From positions 1-64,000 of the forward strand of contig NZ_JBHSRF010000045.1 of NCBI RefSeq assembly GCF_042658925.1: a stretch of 64,000 bases of DNA. Reading direction: 5' to 3'. Positions 9,158 through 17,527 of this stretch are shown here, one piece after another. A model generated the notes under the pieces. That model made no database searches and was not told where the DNA came from. It saw only the letters and a list, made by a program, of their open reading frames with translations. Positions within the stretch are counted from its first letter, which is position 1. Each line of letters starts with the position of its first letter. The DNA is from Sphaerisporangium aureirubrum (GTDB taxonomy: Bacteria > Actinomycetota > Actinomycetes > Streptosporangiales > Streptosporangiaceae). Position numbers and translations under genes: made by a program.

Positions 9158-9194
9158 GATGGTATCATTCGCGATGGTATCAATCAATACCATC
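9158..9194. promoter_or_regulatory. Operator-like repeats upstream of nitroreductase
   Basis: Three copies of an 8-base half-site lie 45-81 bases before the nitroreductase start. GATGGTAT occurs at 9158-9165 and 9173-9180, 15 bases apart, and its exact complement ATACCATC at 9187-9194. The last two form a perfect inverted repeat with a 6-base spacer. This looks like a repressor operator. The nearby MarR protein is a candidate, but a TetR- or HxlR-type regulator elsewhere is equally possible. Confidence 0.65.
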
Positions 9195-9323
9195 TGGACG
9201 CCTACGGGGGCCTCGCGAGGAAACTCGTACGGGAACGGCCGCGGCGGTCATCGTGAATCACGCCCGGCCGGAGCCGGGCGCATTCCCGCGGTGAGGCCCG
9301 GGATGATCGGCGCGCGGCCGGGC

Positions 9324-9809
9324 TCAGGCTTCGGAGCCCGGAGGGTAGGCGAAACGGGTCAGCAGGTCCATCAGCTGCTCGGGCTCGCCGGGCGCGAGTT
9401 GGGCGACCAGGCGATCGGCCAGCGGCTCCGCCGCCACATAGGCCGCGTCGAGGAGCTCGGTGCCCTGGGGCGTGATCTCCACCGCCCGCACCCGCCGGTC
9501 CCCCGGAACGCTCCTGCGCACGGCCAGCCCCATGCGTTCGAGATCGTCCACGACCCGCATGATGCCCGCCTTGTCCGACCCCGTCGCCGCCGCCAGGTCC
9601 CGCTGCACCGTGGCCCCGCGGTCGGCCAGCACGATCAGCACGGCGAAATGCCGCAACTCTATGCCGAGCGGCCGGAGTGCCTCCGTCATCACCGCGGCCG
9701 CGCGCCAGTGCGCCTGGCGCAGCAGCAGGCCGAGGGCGAAAGGTGTCGCGTCCCCAGGGTGATGGGTCCCACGCGAGGCAGGGTTCGCGTGCGGAACGTC
9801 AGCGGTCAT
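9324..9809 (-). CDS. MarR-family transcriptional regulator
   Basis: A 161-residue winged-helix regulator. The recognition region is TVQRDLAAATGSDKAGIMRVVDDLERMGLAVRR, with the wing in SVPGDRRVRAVEITPQG. About 22 disordered residues precede the helical core. MarR proteins bind palindromic sites as dimers and release DNA on binding phenolic or oxidising ligands. It is encoded directly upstream of the nitroreductase and aldo/keto reductase genes on the same strand, 210 bases before the former, and may control them. The bases at 9810-9880 before it are AT-rich and hold its likely promoter. Confidence 0.88.
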   Translation of the reverse strand: MTADVPHANPASRGTHHPGDATPFALGLLLRQAHWRAAAVMTEALRPLGIELRHFAVLIVLADRGATVQRDLAAATGSDKAGIMRVVDDLERMGLAVRRSVPGDRRVRAVEITPQGTELLDAAYVAAEPLADRLVAQLAPGEPEQLMDLLTRFAYPPGSEA

Positions 9810-9880
9810 GGGAACACATTACCCAATATCTTCTCAGTCGATACGGTTTCATGTGAGATTAAATGAGCTCGCCGGCCGGG

Positions 9881-10423
9881 TCAGTGCTCGGCGAGGGCCG
9901 CGGGCTCGGCGTCGTCGATCTCGAAGTACGAGGGGTACTCGGTGTGCCCCGCCAGGCGCAGGGTGCGGGCCAGCCAGCGGCGCTGGGCCTGCCGGGTGAC
10001 GCCGACGGCGTTGTTGTAGAACCGCCGGGAGTAGACCACCTTCGTCACCGCCGAGTCCAGCTCGGCCAGCAGCTCCGGCCCCGCCGGCGTCTCGGCCATC
10101 CGTTCCCTGAACCGCTCCTGGTCCACCACCGCCCGCAGGGCCCTGGACAGGTCGCTCTCGGCGTGCTCCCGTTCCTCGGGCCCCGCCGTCCGGGCCTCGT
10201 GGGTGGCCGCCGCCAGCAGCAGGCTCGTCGCGGGGTCCAGGATCCGGGAGGCGGCCAGCTCCATGCAGACGGCGGCACGCCGCACCAGCGCCGCGTCCAG
10301 CGCCTCCCTCGCGCTCTCCAGCCGGATGTGCAGGCGATCGAGCCGCCCGGCCCGCCAGGAGACGTACACGGCGGCGAGCACCACGGCGACGCCCACCACC
10401 AGCAGGATCATCGGGGTCGTCAC
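9881..10423 (-). CDS. LemA-like membrane-anchored protein in PIM locus
   Basis: A 180-residue protein with one N-terminal membrane helix (MILLVVGVAVVLAAVYVSW) followed by a long helical domain. VYSRRFYNNAVGVTRQAQRR recalls the RFYN motif of LemA proteins. Its start overlaps the pimA stop by four bases, so it is translated with the mannosyltransferase. Its function is unknown; the position suggests support of PIM synthesis or membrane organisation. The last 20 residues are acidic. Assignment to LemA rests on a short motif and the overall layout, so it is moderate. Confidence 0.7.
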   Translation of the reverse strand: MTTPMILLVVGVAVVLAAVYVSWRAGRLDRLHIRLESAREALDAALVRRAAVCMELAASRILDPATSLLLAAATHEARTAGPEEREHAESDLSRALRAVVDQERFRERMAETPAGPELLAELDSAVTKVVYSRRFYNNAVGVTRQAQRRWLARTLRLAGHTEYPSYFEIDDAEPAALAEH

Positions 10424-11637
10424 GAGGCGCCGCCCAGGCGGGAGCGCACGGTGTCGCGGACCCGGGCGCCGGTGCCGGCGAGCCAGCCCGGGGCCTCACG
10501 GGGACGCGGCGGGTCGTCGGCCTCCACGCCTGTGGTGCCGGCGGTGACGGTCTCGTAGACGCGGACGACGTCGCGGGCGACGGTGGACCAGTCGTAGGCG
10601 CGGACGGCCAGGCGAGCCTCGGCGGACAGGTCGGCGCGGCGGGCCGGGTCGTCCAGGAGGGCCGCGGCGCCGGCGGCCAGCGAGGCAGGGTCGCCGGTGG
10701 TGAACAGGGCGCCCGCCTTGCCGTCGCCGAGGACCTTGCGGAAGGCGGGGATGTCGCTGGCGAGGATGGTGGCGCCGGCGGCCATCGCCTCGGCCAGCAC
10801 GATGCCGAAGCTCTCGCCGCCGGTGTTGGGGGCGCAGAAGACGTCCACCGAGTGGTAGGCGCGGACCTTGTCCTCCTCGCTGACCATGCCGAGGACGCCC
10901 ACGCGGTCGCGCAGGGCCGCGGGGACCTTGGACAGGACCTCGTCGGCGTCGCCGGGGCCGGCGATCAGCAGGCGCAGGGCGGGGCGTTCCGGGGCCAGAC
11001 GGGTGAAGGCGTCGAGCAGGACGGGGAGGCCCTTGCGGGACTCGTCCATGCGGCCGAGGAAGCCGAGGACGCCGCCGTCGGGGCCCCAGCCGGGCAGCGG
11101 CTCGGCCTCGGCGTAGCGGTTCACCGTGACGCCGTTGGGGATCAGCACGGCGTCCCCGCCGACGTGCTCCACCAGGGTCTTGCGCGCGGCGTCCGACACC
11201 GCGATCCGCCCGGTGATCTTCTCCAGGGCGGTCTGCAGCACCGGCGCCGACACCGACAGGGCCCGCGAGCGCGGGAAGGACGCGTGGAAGGTGGCCACGA
11301 TGGGCCCACGCGCCGCCCAGCAGGCCAGCAGCCCGACCGACGGGACGGCGGGCTCATGCACGTGCAGCACGTCGAAGCGGCCCTCGGCGAGCCAGCGCCG
11401 CACCCGTCCGGCGGACAGGAACCCGAACGCCAGCCGGGCCACCGACCCGTTGTACGGCACCGGGACCGCGCGACCGGCGCTGGTGACGTAGAACGGCAGC
11501 GGCGTGTCCTCACCGGCAGGGGCGATCACCGAGACCTGGTGGCCGTCCTCGATGAGGGCCTCGCTCAGGTCCCGGACGTGCGCCATGACGCCGCCGGGGA
11601 CGTCCCAGGTGTAGGGGCAGACCATGCCGACCCTCAT
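10420..11637 (-). CDS. pimA: Phosphatidylinositol alpha-mannosyltransferase
   Basis: A 405-residue GT4-family GT-B enzyme that moves mannose from GDP-mannose to phosphatidylinositol, the first step of PIM synthesis, at the inner face of the membrane. Diagnostic stretches are the N-terminal VGMVCPYTWDVPGGVMAHVRDL, LHVHEPAVPS, FHASFPRS, and the C-terminal ESFGIVLAEAMAAG with the E-x7-E motif that contacts the nucleotide sugar. The ATG at 11637 matches the conserved N terminus. The gene sits 7 bases after the acyltransferase stop and overlaps the LemA-like gene, the same neighbourhood as in mycobacteria. Confidence 0.95.
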   Translation of the reverse strand: MRVGMVCPYTWDVPGGVMAHVRDLSEALIEDGHQVSVIAPAGEDTPLPFYVTSAGRAVPVPYNGSVARLAFGFLSAGRVRRWLAEGRFDVLHVHEPAVPSVGLLACWAARGPIVATFHASFPRSRALSVSAPVLQTALEKITGRIAVSDAARKTLVEHVGGDAVLIPNGVTVNRYAEAEPLPGWGPDGGVLGFLGRMDESRKGLPVLLDAFTRLAPERPALRLLIAGPGDADEVLSKVPAALRDRVGVLGMVSEEDKVRAYHSVDVFCAPNTGGESFGIVLAEAMAAGATILASDIPAFRKVLGDGKAGALFTTGDPASLAAGAAALLDDPARRADLSAEARLAVRAYDWSTVARDVVRVYETVTAGTTGVEADDPPRPREAPGWLAGTGARVRDTVRSRLGGAS

Positions 11638-11644
11638 GCCGTGA

Positions 11645-12547
11645 TCACCGCGGCTCCAGGTCGTCGAGCCAGATGCGCTGGAGCATGTGCCAGTCCTCCG
11701 GGTGCTCGGCGATGCCCTCCTCGAAGGCACGGGCCATGGCCTGGGTCATCACGGTGACCTTCTCCTGGCGCGAGCCCTCGGCCGGGATGGGGATCTCCGG
11801 GTGGATGCGCACGCCCCAGCCCTTGCCGTCGAACCACAGGCTCGCGGGGTGCAGGGGGGCGCCGGTCTGCAGGGACAGCAGGGCGGGCCCGGCGACCATG
11901 CGGGTGGCGCCGTCGAAGAAGTCGACCTGGACGCCCCGCTCGGTCAGGTCGCGCTCGGCGGGCAGGCAGATCGCCCGCCCGGCGCGCAGCCGCTGGGCGA
12001 GGACGCCGAACGCGTGCGCGGTGCCGCCGCCCTTGGCGGTCAGCGGCAGCACCTCCATCCCGAGGCTCTCCCGGAACGCCACGAACCGGTCGAAGAGCGA
12101 TTCGGGCTTGAGCCGCTCCATCACCGTGGTGAACGGGTAGCCGCAGTGGATGAGCCAGGCGCCCGCGAGGTCCCAGTTGCCCATGTGCGGCAGGGCGAGC
12201 ACGATGCCCCGCCCGCCGTCCACGGTGTCGAAGATCTGTTCCCCGCCGATGTGCCGGGTGCCGGAGAGGATGCGCTCCTTGGAGATGGCGGGCAGCCGCA
12301 GCGCCTCCATCCAGTAGCGGAAGTAGGACCGCAGGCCCGCCCGGCTGAGGTCGCGGACGGACGGATCGGCGGCGTCCTTGCCGGTCACCCGGGCGAGGTT
12401 GGACTCCAGGCGCCGCACGGACTTGCCGTGCCGCCACCACATCACGTCCGCGATGAGGCGGAACGCCCATGCGACCAGCGCCTCGGGCAGCTTGGGCGCG
12501 AGCACCCAGCCGAGGTGGTAGGCCCAGGCGACGAGCCGGTCGGCCAA
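11645..12547 (-). CDS. patA: Phosphatidylinositol mannoside acyltransferase
   Basis: A 300-residue LpxL/HtrB-type lysophospholipid acyltransferase that adds an acyl chain to the mannose of PIM. The catalytic H-x4-D motif is LPHMGNWD, and LPAERDLTERGVQVDFFDG is the second conserved block. The start is a TTG, with GGGGGTGA ending 7 bases upstream. The N-terminal half is amphipathic, as expected for a membrane-surface enzyme. Its position between pgsA and pimA matches the mycobacterial locus. The 64-base gap before it is AT-rich by local standards and may hold a secondary promoter. Confidence 0.93.
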   Translation of the reverse strand: MADRLVAWAYHLGWVLAPKLPEALVAWAFRLIADVMWWRHGKSVRRLESNLARVTGKDAADPSVRDLSRAGLRSYFRYWMEALRLPAISKERILSGTRHIGGEQIFDTVDGGRGIVLALPHMGNWDLAGAWLIHCGYPFTTVMERLKPESLFDRFVAFRESLGMEVLPLTAKGGGTAHAFGVLAQRLRAGRAICLPAERDLTERGVQVDFFDGATRMVAGPALLSLQTGAPLHPASLWFDGKGWGVRIHPEIPIPAEGSRQEKVTVMTQAMARAFEEGIAEHPEDWHMLQRIWLDDLEPR

Positions 12548-12611
12548 CGTGAGGTCACCCCCGAAATAGGAAAAGCCGAATGTGACGCGAAAAGTTCTCA
12601 GGGTCTTACGT

Positions 12612-13211
12612 TCATGTTGGCACCGTCTGGCGGTACACGTGAAGAATCCGTTGCCCGGCGGTGAACGCGCTCGCGGCGGCCAGCAGCCACAGCCCGACGG
12701 GCAGGATGTACGGCACGCCGAGCCCGGACAGCCCGGCCGCGACCAGCACCACCAGCAGCCGCTCGGACCGCTCGGCCAGCCCGACGTCGCACGTCAGCCC
12801 GAGCCCCTCGGCCCGCGCCTTGGCGTACGACACCACGGCCCCGGCGACCAGGCAGAACAGCGCGACGCCCGCGAGGACCCGCTCGCCGGTCGCCATGAAG
12901 TAGAGGATCAGCCCGGAGAAGATGGCCGCGTCGCCGACGCGGTCCAGCGTGGAGTCCAGGAACGCGCCCCACGTGCTGCCGCTGCCCACCATGCGGGCCA
13001 GCACGCCGTCCAGAAGGTCGGCGAGGACGAACACCGTGATGGCCACCGAGCCCCACCACAGCTCGCCGCGGGGATAGAAGAACAGGGCGCTCGCGGCCAC
13101 GCCGAGCGTGCCGAGCGCGGTGATCACGTTGGGGCTGACGCCGCGCCGGGCCAGCGCCCGGCCGATCGGGGTCAGCACGCGGGTGACGGCGGGGCGCAGG
13201 AGCTTCAACAT
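12612..13211 (-). CDS. pgsA: CDP-alcohol phosphatidyltransferase (PI-phosphate synthase)
   Basis: A 199-residue integral membrane enzyme. The CDP-alcohol phosphatidyltransferase signature is complete: DLLDGVLARMVGSGSTWGAF continues into LDSTLDRVGD, giving D-G-x2-A-R-x8-G-x3-D-x3-D. In this context it is most likely the phosphatidylinositol-phosphate synthase that joins CDP-diacylglycerol to inositol phosphate and feeds PimA. The ATG at 13211 has a CGGAG ribosome site 4 bases upstream and matches the usual N terminus (LKLLRPAVTRVL). Upstream ATGs at 13232 and beyond have no such site. It heads the pgsA-patA-pimA block. Confidence 0.93.
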   Translation of the reverse strand: MLKLLRPAVTRVLTPIGRALARRGVSPNVITALGTLGVAASALFFYPRGELWWGSVAITVFVLADLLDGVLARMVGSGSTWGAFLDSTLDRVGDAAIFSGLILYFMATGERVLAGVALFCLVAGAVVSYAKARAEGLGLTCDVGLAERSERLLVVLVAAGLSGLGVPYILPVGLWLLAAASAFTAGQRILHVYRQTVPT

Positions 13212-13499
13212 CGCGCTCCGATGGTAGGCCATCGGGGGGCCGCCGTTATGACCGGCCACGGGAGCGACCACCTGGTGCGATACGCCTTTGAACGGGTAAG
13301 GGAGGGACGAGAGGGACAAACCAGGCCGACCGGATTAACGGCCGGATCCTGTTTGCCGAGCACTTTTGCCTTTCGCCTCTTGTGATCCGCGCGGTGGAGG
13401 TAAAGGGTGTAGTGCACCGCGCTCTATCGGGCGGCGGGCGCGGCGGCGGACGATGTGGCCGCGCGCGGCCGCATCTCACGGCGAGACGCGGGAGGCGAC

Positions 13500-15659
13500 G
13501 TGCCGGAAAGAACCACGGGTTCGACATCGGGAGCCGCGGGCAGAGCACCCTCGGCCGACCGGCCGGATGCGGTACGCAATGTCGTGCTGGTCGGCCACTC
13601 CGGAGCCGGGAAGACCACGCTGGTCGAGGCCCTGCTGGCCGCGACCGGCACCGTCCAGCGCGCGGGACGCGTGGAGGACGGCACCACGGTCAGCGACTTC
13701 GACGAAGTGGAGGTGCGCCAGCAGCGCTCGGTCAACCTGTGCCTGGCGCCGCTCACGCACAACGGCATCAAGATCAACCTGCTGGACACCCCCGGGTACG
13801 CGGACTTCGTCGGCGACCTGCGGGCGGGCCTGCGCGCGGCCGACGCGGCGCTGTTCGTGGTGTCGGCGGCCGAGGGCGTGGACGGCCTGACGCGCATGCT
13901 CTGGGACGAGTGCGCCTCGGTCGGCATGCCGAGGGCGGTCGTGGTCACCAAGATCGACCACCAGCGCGCCGACTTCGACGACGTCGTGGCCACCTGCCAG
14001 GACGTCTTCGGCGACGGCGTGGCACCCCTGTACCTCCCCGTGGTGACCAACGGGCACGTCAACGGCCTGATCGGGCTGCTGTCGCAGAAATTCTTCAACT
14101 ACGCGACCGGTTCGCGCAGCGAGAACGACCCGGGCCCGGCCTACCAGGACCAGATCGACACCTACCGGGGCTCGCTGATCGAGGGGATCATCCAGGAGAG
14201 CGAGGACGAGTCCCTCATGGACCGTTACCTCTCCGGCGAGGAGATCGACACCAAGATCCTGATCGACGACCTGGAGAAGGCCGTCGCGCGGGGCGGTTTC
14301 TACCCCCTGCTCGCCACCTGCGCCGCCCCCGGGTCCGGGCCCGTGGTGGGCATGCAGGAGCTCCTGGAGATCATGACACAGGGCTTCCCCTCCCCCATGG
14401 AGCACCCCCTGCCCGAGATCACCACCATCGACGGCCGTCCCGCGTCCGGCCTGACCTGCGACCCCGACGGCCCGCTGGTCGCCGAGATCGTCAAGACCAC
14501 CAGCGACCCGTACGTGGGCCGCATCAGCCTGGTGCGGGTCTTCTCCGGCACCCTGCGGCCCGACATGACGGTGCACGTGTCCGGGCACGGCCTGGCCGAG
14601 CGCGGCCACGAGGACCACGACCTGGACGAGCGCATCGGCTCGCTGTCCACACCGCTCGGCAAGACCCAGCGCACCGCCGCCAAGTGCATCGCGGGCGACA
14701 TCTGCGCGGTCGCCAAGCTCGGCAGGGCCGAGACCGGCGACACCCTGTCGGACAAGGACCATCCGCTGCTGGTGACGTCCTGGGCGATGCCCGAGCCGTT
14801 GCTGCCGGTCGCCATCCGGGCCAAGTCCAAGGCCGACGAGGACAAGCTGTCCCAGGCCCTCGGCCGCCTGGTGGCCGAGGACCCGACGCTGCGGCTGGAG
14901 AACAACGCCGAGACGCGGCAGCTGGTGCTGTGGTGCATGGGCGAGGCGCACGCCGACGTGCTGCTCGACCACCTGTCCAAGCGGCACGGCGTGGAGGTGG
15001 AGCGCATCGACCTGCGGGTGCCGCTGCGCGAGACGTTCGGCGGCAAGGCGCAGGGCATGGGCCGCAACGTCAAGCAGACCGGCGGGCACGGGCAGTACGC
15101 CATCTGCCACGTCGAGGTGGAGCCGCTGGAGTCGGGCAGCGGGCTGGAGTTCGTCGACAAGATCGTGGGCGGCGTGGTGCCGCGGCAGTTCATCCCCTCG
15201 GTCGAGAAGGGCGTGCGCGCGCAGATGGAGCGCGGCGTGCTGGCCGGGTATCCCGTGGTCGACATCCGGGTGACGCTGTACGACGGCAAGGCGCACTCGG
15301 TGGACTCCTCCGACATGGCCTTCCAGATCGCGGGCCAGCTGGCGCTGAAGGAGGCGGCGGCCAAGGTGCCCGCGCTGCTGCTGGAGCCGGTGGACGAGGT
15401 GTCGGTGCTGGTGGCGGACGAGCACGTCGGCGCGGTCATGTCCGACCTGTCGTCGCGGCGAGGGCGCGTGCTCGGCACCGAGCCGGTGGGCACCGGGCGC
15501 ACGCTGGTGCGGGCCGAGGTGCCGGAACTGGAGATCACCCGGTACGCCATCGACCTGCGCTCCATGTCGCACGGCACCGGGACCTTCAGCCGTACCTTCC
15601 TGAGGTACGAGCCGCTGCCGTCCCACATGGCCGACAAGCTCAGGGCGGCGTCCGACTAG
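13500..15659 (+). CDS. Elongation factor G-like GTPase (EF-G2)
   Basis: A 719-residue translational-GTPase paralogue. The P-loop GHSGAGKT is at residues 32-39, followed by the DTPGYADFVGDL G3 motif, TKID as G4, an EF-G domain III-V layout and a C terminus close to EF-G (RTFLRYEPLPSHMADKL). The true fusA normally sits in the str operon, so this is the second, EF-G2-type protein common in actinobacteria, whose role is poorly defined. The GTG at 13500 is chosen for the GGGAGG just before it; an upstream GTG at 13455 is possible. It runs divergently from pgsA and interrupts the PIM locus. Confidence 0.9.
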   Translation: MPERTTGSTSGAAGRAPSADRPDAVRNVVLVGHSGAGKTTLVEALLAATGTVQRAGRVEDGTTVSDFDEVEVRQQRSVNLCLAPLTHNGIKINLLDTPGYADFVGDLRAGLRAADAALFVVSAAEGVDGLTRMLWDECASVGMPRAVVVTKIDHQRADFDDVVATCQDVFGDGVAPLYLPVVTNGHVNGLIGLLSQKFFNYATGSRSENDPGPAYQDQIDTYRGSLIEGIIQESEDESLMDRYLSGEEIDTKILIDDLEKAVARGGFYPLLATCAAPGSGPVVGMQELLEIMTQGFPSPMEHPLPEITTIDGRPASGLTCDPDGPLVAEIVKTTSDPYVGRISLVRVFSGTLRPDMTVHVSGHGLAERGHEDHDLDERIGSLSTPLGKTQRTAAKCIAGDICAVAKLGRAETGDTLSDKDHPLLVTSWAMPEPLLPVAIRAKSKADEDKLSQALGRLVAEDPTLRLENNAETRQLVLWCMGEAHADVLLDHLSKRHGVEVERIDLRVPLRETFGGKAQGMGRNVKQTGGHGQYAICHVEVEPLESGSGLEFVDKIVGGVVPRQFIPSVEKGVRAQMERGVLAGYPVVDIRVTLYDGKAHSVDSSDMAFQIAGQLALKEAAAKVPALLLEPVDEVSVLVADEHVGAVMSDLSSRRGRVLGTEPVGTGRTLVRAEVPELEITRYAIDLRSMSHGTGTFSRTFLRYEPLPSHMADKLRAASD

Positions 15660-15663
15660 CCGC

Positions 15664-15704
15664 CGTGCGCGCCGGCCGGTCACCGTACCGGCCGGCGGCG
15701 CACG
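15664..15704 (+). terminator. Terminator hairpin after EF-G2
   Basis: Five bases after the stop there is a long stem. CGTGCGCGCCGGCCGGT pairs with ACCGGCCGGC-GGCGCACG apart from one bulged base, around a 6-base loop. It is very GC-rich and has no T-run, as is usual for actinomycete terminators. Confidence 0.7.
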
Positions 15705-15831
15705 CCGCGGCGGGGATGACGACATCATGGGTCCCGGCAGTCACAGGGGCCACGAAAGTCACGATGGCATCACAGAACGATTTCGGTTATTCGCCCTTAC
15801 CATTCCTTTGCCGATGCCAGACTGAGGTCCC

Positions 15832-17406
15832 ATGCGAAACGGACTTCGGCCCTTGCTCGCCGCCGCCGCTCTGGCGGCGGCCACCACGGGCGTCGCGTAC
15901 ACCTTCGGACCAGGCCGTTCGACGGCGGACGGCGACGCCACCCCGGCCGCGCGCCGCGCCGCCTTCTCCGAGGCCTGCCAGGTGAACGCGACCCCGGCCA
16001 AGCGGCAGCTGCGCGGCGTCTGGATCGCGACCGTGCACAACCTCGACTGGCCGTCCAAGCCAGGGCTCACCGAGGAGAGGCAGCGCGCCGACTACGTCAA
16101 GATCCTCGACGCCGCCGTGCGGCGCCACTTCAACGCGGTGTTCGTCCAGGTGCGCCCGGCCTCGGACGCGCTGTACGCCTCGCCGTACGAGCCCTGGTCG
16201 CAGTGGCTCACCGGCACCGTGGGGAAGAACCCCGGCTGGGACCCGCTGCCGTTCCTGATCGATGAGGCGCACAAGCGCGGCCTGGAGTTCCACGCGTGGT
16301 TCAACCCGTACCGCGCGGCGGCCACCGCGGACCTGTCCCGGCTGCCGGCGTCGCACCCGGCGCGCCAGCACCCCTCGTGGGTCGTGAAATATCAGGGCAA
16401 GGCGTATTACAACCCTGGGTTGCCCCAGGTGCGGGAGCACACCGTCAAGATCGTCGATGACGTGGTGCGGCGGTACGACGTCGACGGGGTGCACTTCGAC
16501 GACTACTTCTACCCCTATCCGGTGAGCGGGGTGCCGTTCGCCGACCAGGCCGCCTTTACAAAGTACGGCAAGGGTAGGTCGCTGGCCTCGTGGCGCCGGG
16601 ACAACGTCAACAAACTCATCGCCGAGGTGGGGCAGGCGGTGCACGCCGCCAAGCCGTACGTGAAGTTCGGGGTCAGCCCGTTCGGCATCTGGCGCAACAA
16701 GTCCAACGACCCGGCGGGGTCCGACACCAAGGGGCTGTCGGCGTACGACGCCATCTACTCCGACGCCCGCGCGTGGATCAAGGCCCGCTCGGTCGACTAC
16801 ATCATGCCGCAGCTGTACTGGCCGCGCGGCTTCGCCGCCGCCGACTACGCCAAGCTGGTCCCCTGGTGGGCGAACCAGGTCAAGGGCACCGGCGTCCACC
16901 TCTACATCGGCCAGGCCCTCTACCGGGTCGGCACCAAGGACACCGCCGCCTGGACCAAGCCGGGCGAGCTGCCCGCCCACCTCACCCTCAACCGCAAGCG
17001 GCCCGAGGTGATGGGCGACGTCTACTTCAGCGCCACCCAGATGCTGAAGAACCCCCTCGGCGTGCTCGACCGCATCGCCACCGACCACTACAGCCGCCCC
17101 GCGCTGCTCCCCCTGATGCCCGCCAGGGGCGGCGCGCGCCCCGCGGCCCCCACCGGCCTGAAGGCGGCCGCGGGCACCCTGTCCTGGCGGCCCGCCCCCG
17201 GCGCCCGCTCCTACGCCGTCTACCGGGTGAGCGACCCCGCCTCGGCCCCGTGCGCCGTCGACGACCCCCGCAACCTCCTGGCCGTGCTCCCGTCCGTCTC
17301 CGGCGCGGGCGCCGCCATCGCCGCCAAGCAGGGCGGCACCTACCTGATCACGGCCCTGGACCGCCTGGGCAACGAGAGCCTCCCCGCCACCACCACCCTT
17401 CCCTGA
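15832..17406 (+). CDS. Secreted GHL10-type glycoside hydrolase-like protein
   Basis: A 524-residue exported protein. A signal peptide with a basic start and hydrophobic core (LRPLLAAAALAAATTGVAYTF) is followed by a TIM-barrel domain of the GHL10/DUF187 family. Typical strands are LRGVWIATVHNLDWPSKPG, VDGVHFDDYFYPYP and VDYIMPQLYWPRGF. The last 90 residues (after PAAPTGLKAAAGTLSWRPAPGA) look like a fibronectin type III-like module. The family is thought to act on cell-wall or surface glycans, and the substrate is not settled. It lies between EF-G2 and the phosphatase-fold membrane protein on the same strand. Confidence 0.88.
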   Translation: MRNGLRPLLAAAALAAATTGVAYTFGPGRSTADGDATPAARRAAFSEACQVNATPAKRQLRGVWIATVHNLDWPSKPGLTEERQRADYVKILDAAVRRHFNAVFVQVRPASDALYASPYEPWSQWLTGTVGKNPGWDPLPFLIDEAHKRGLEFHAWFNPYRAAATADLSRLPASHPARQHPSWVVKYQGKAYYNPGLPQVREHTVKIVDDVVRRYDVDGVHFDDYFYPYPVSGVPFADQAAFTKYGKGRSLASWRRDNVNKLIAEVGQAVHAAKPYVKFGVSPFGIWRNKSNDPAGSDTKGLSAYDAIYSDARAWIKARSVDYIMPQLYWPRGFAAADYAKLVPWWANQVKGTGVHLYIGQALYRVGTKDTAAWTKPGELPAHLTLNRKRPEVMGDVYFSATQMLKNPLGVLDRIATDHYSRPALLPLMPARGGARPAAPTGLKAAAGTLSWRPAPGARSYAVYRVSDPASAPCAVDDPRNLLAVLPSVSGAGAAIAAKQGGTYLITALDRLGNESLPATTTLP

Positions 17407-17527
17407 CCGGTCGGCACCGCCCGGCCCGCGGGTTCGGGCGGTGTTCATCGGCGTTCCCTGGACCGGCCGGGGGGCTTTCCCGTACGGTTCCAGGGATTCT
17501 CGGTGGTCAGGGCGTAGGAGGTCAGTG

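Noticed and set aside
13476..15728. A 750-codon open frame on the minus strand opposite EF-G2
   Set aside because: The opposite strand encodes a clear EF-G2 protein with all GTPase motifs. In very GC-rich DNA antisense frames stay open by chance; the predicted protein is His/Arg/Gly/Val-rich and has no family pattern.
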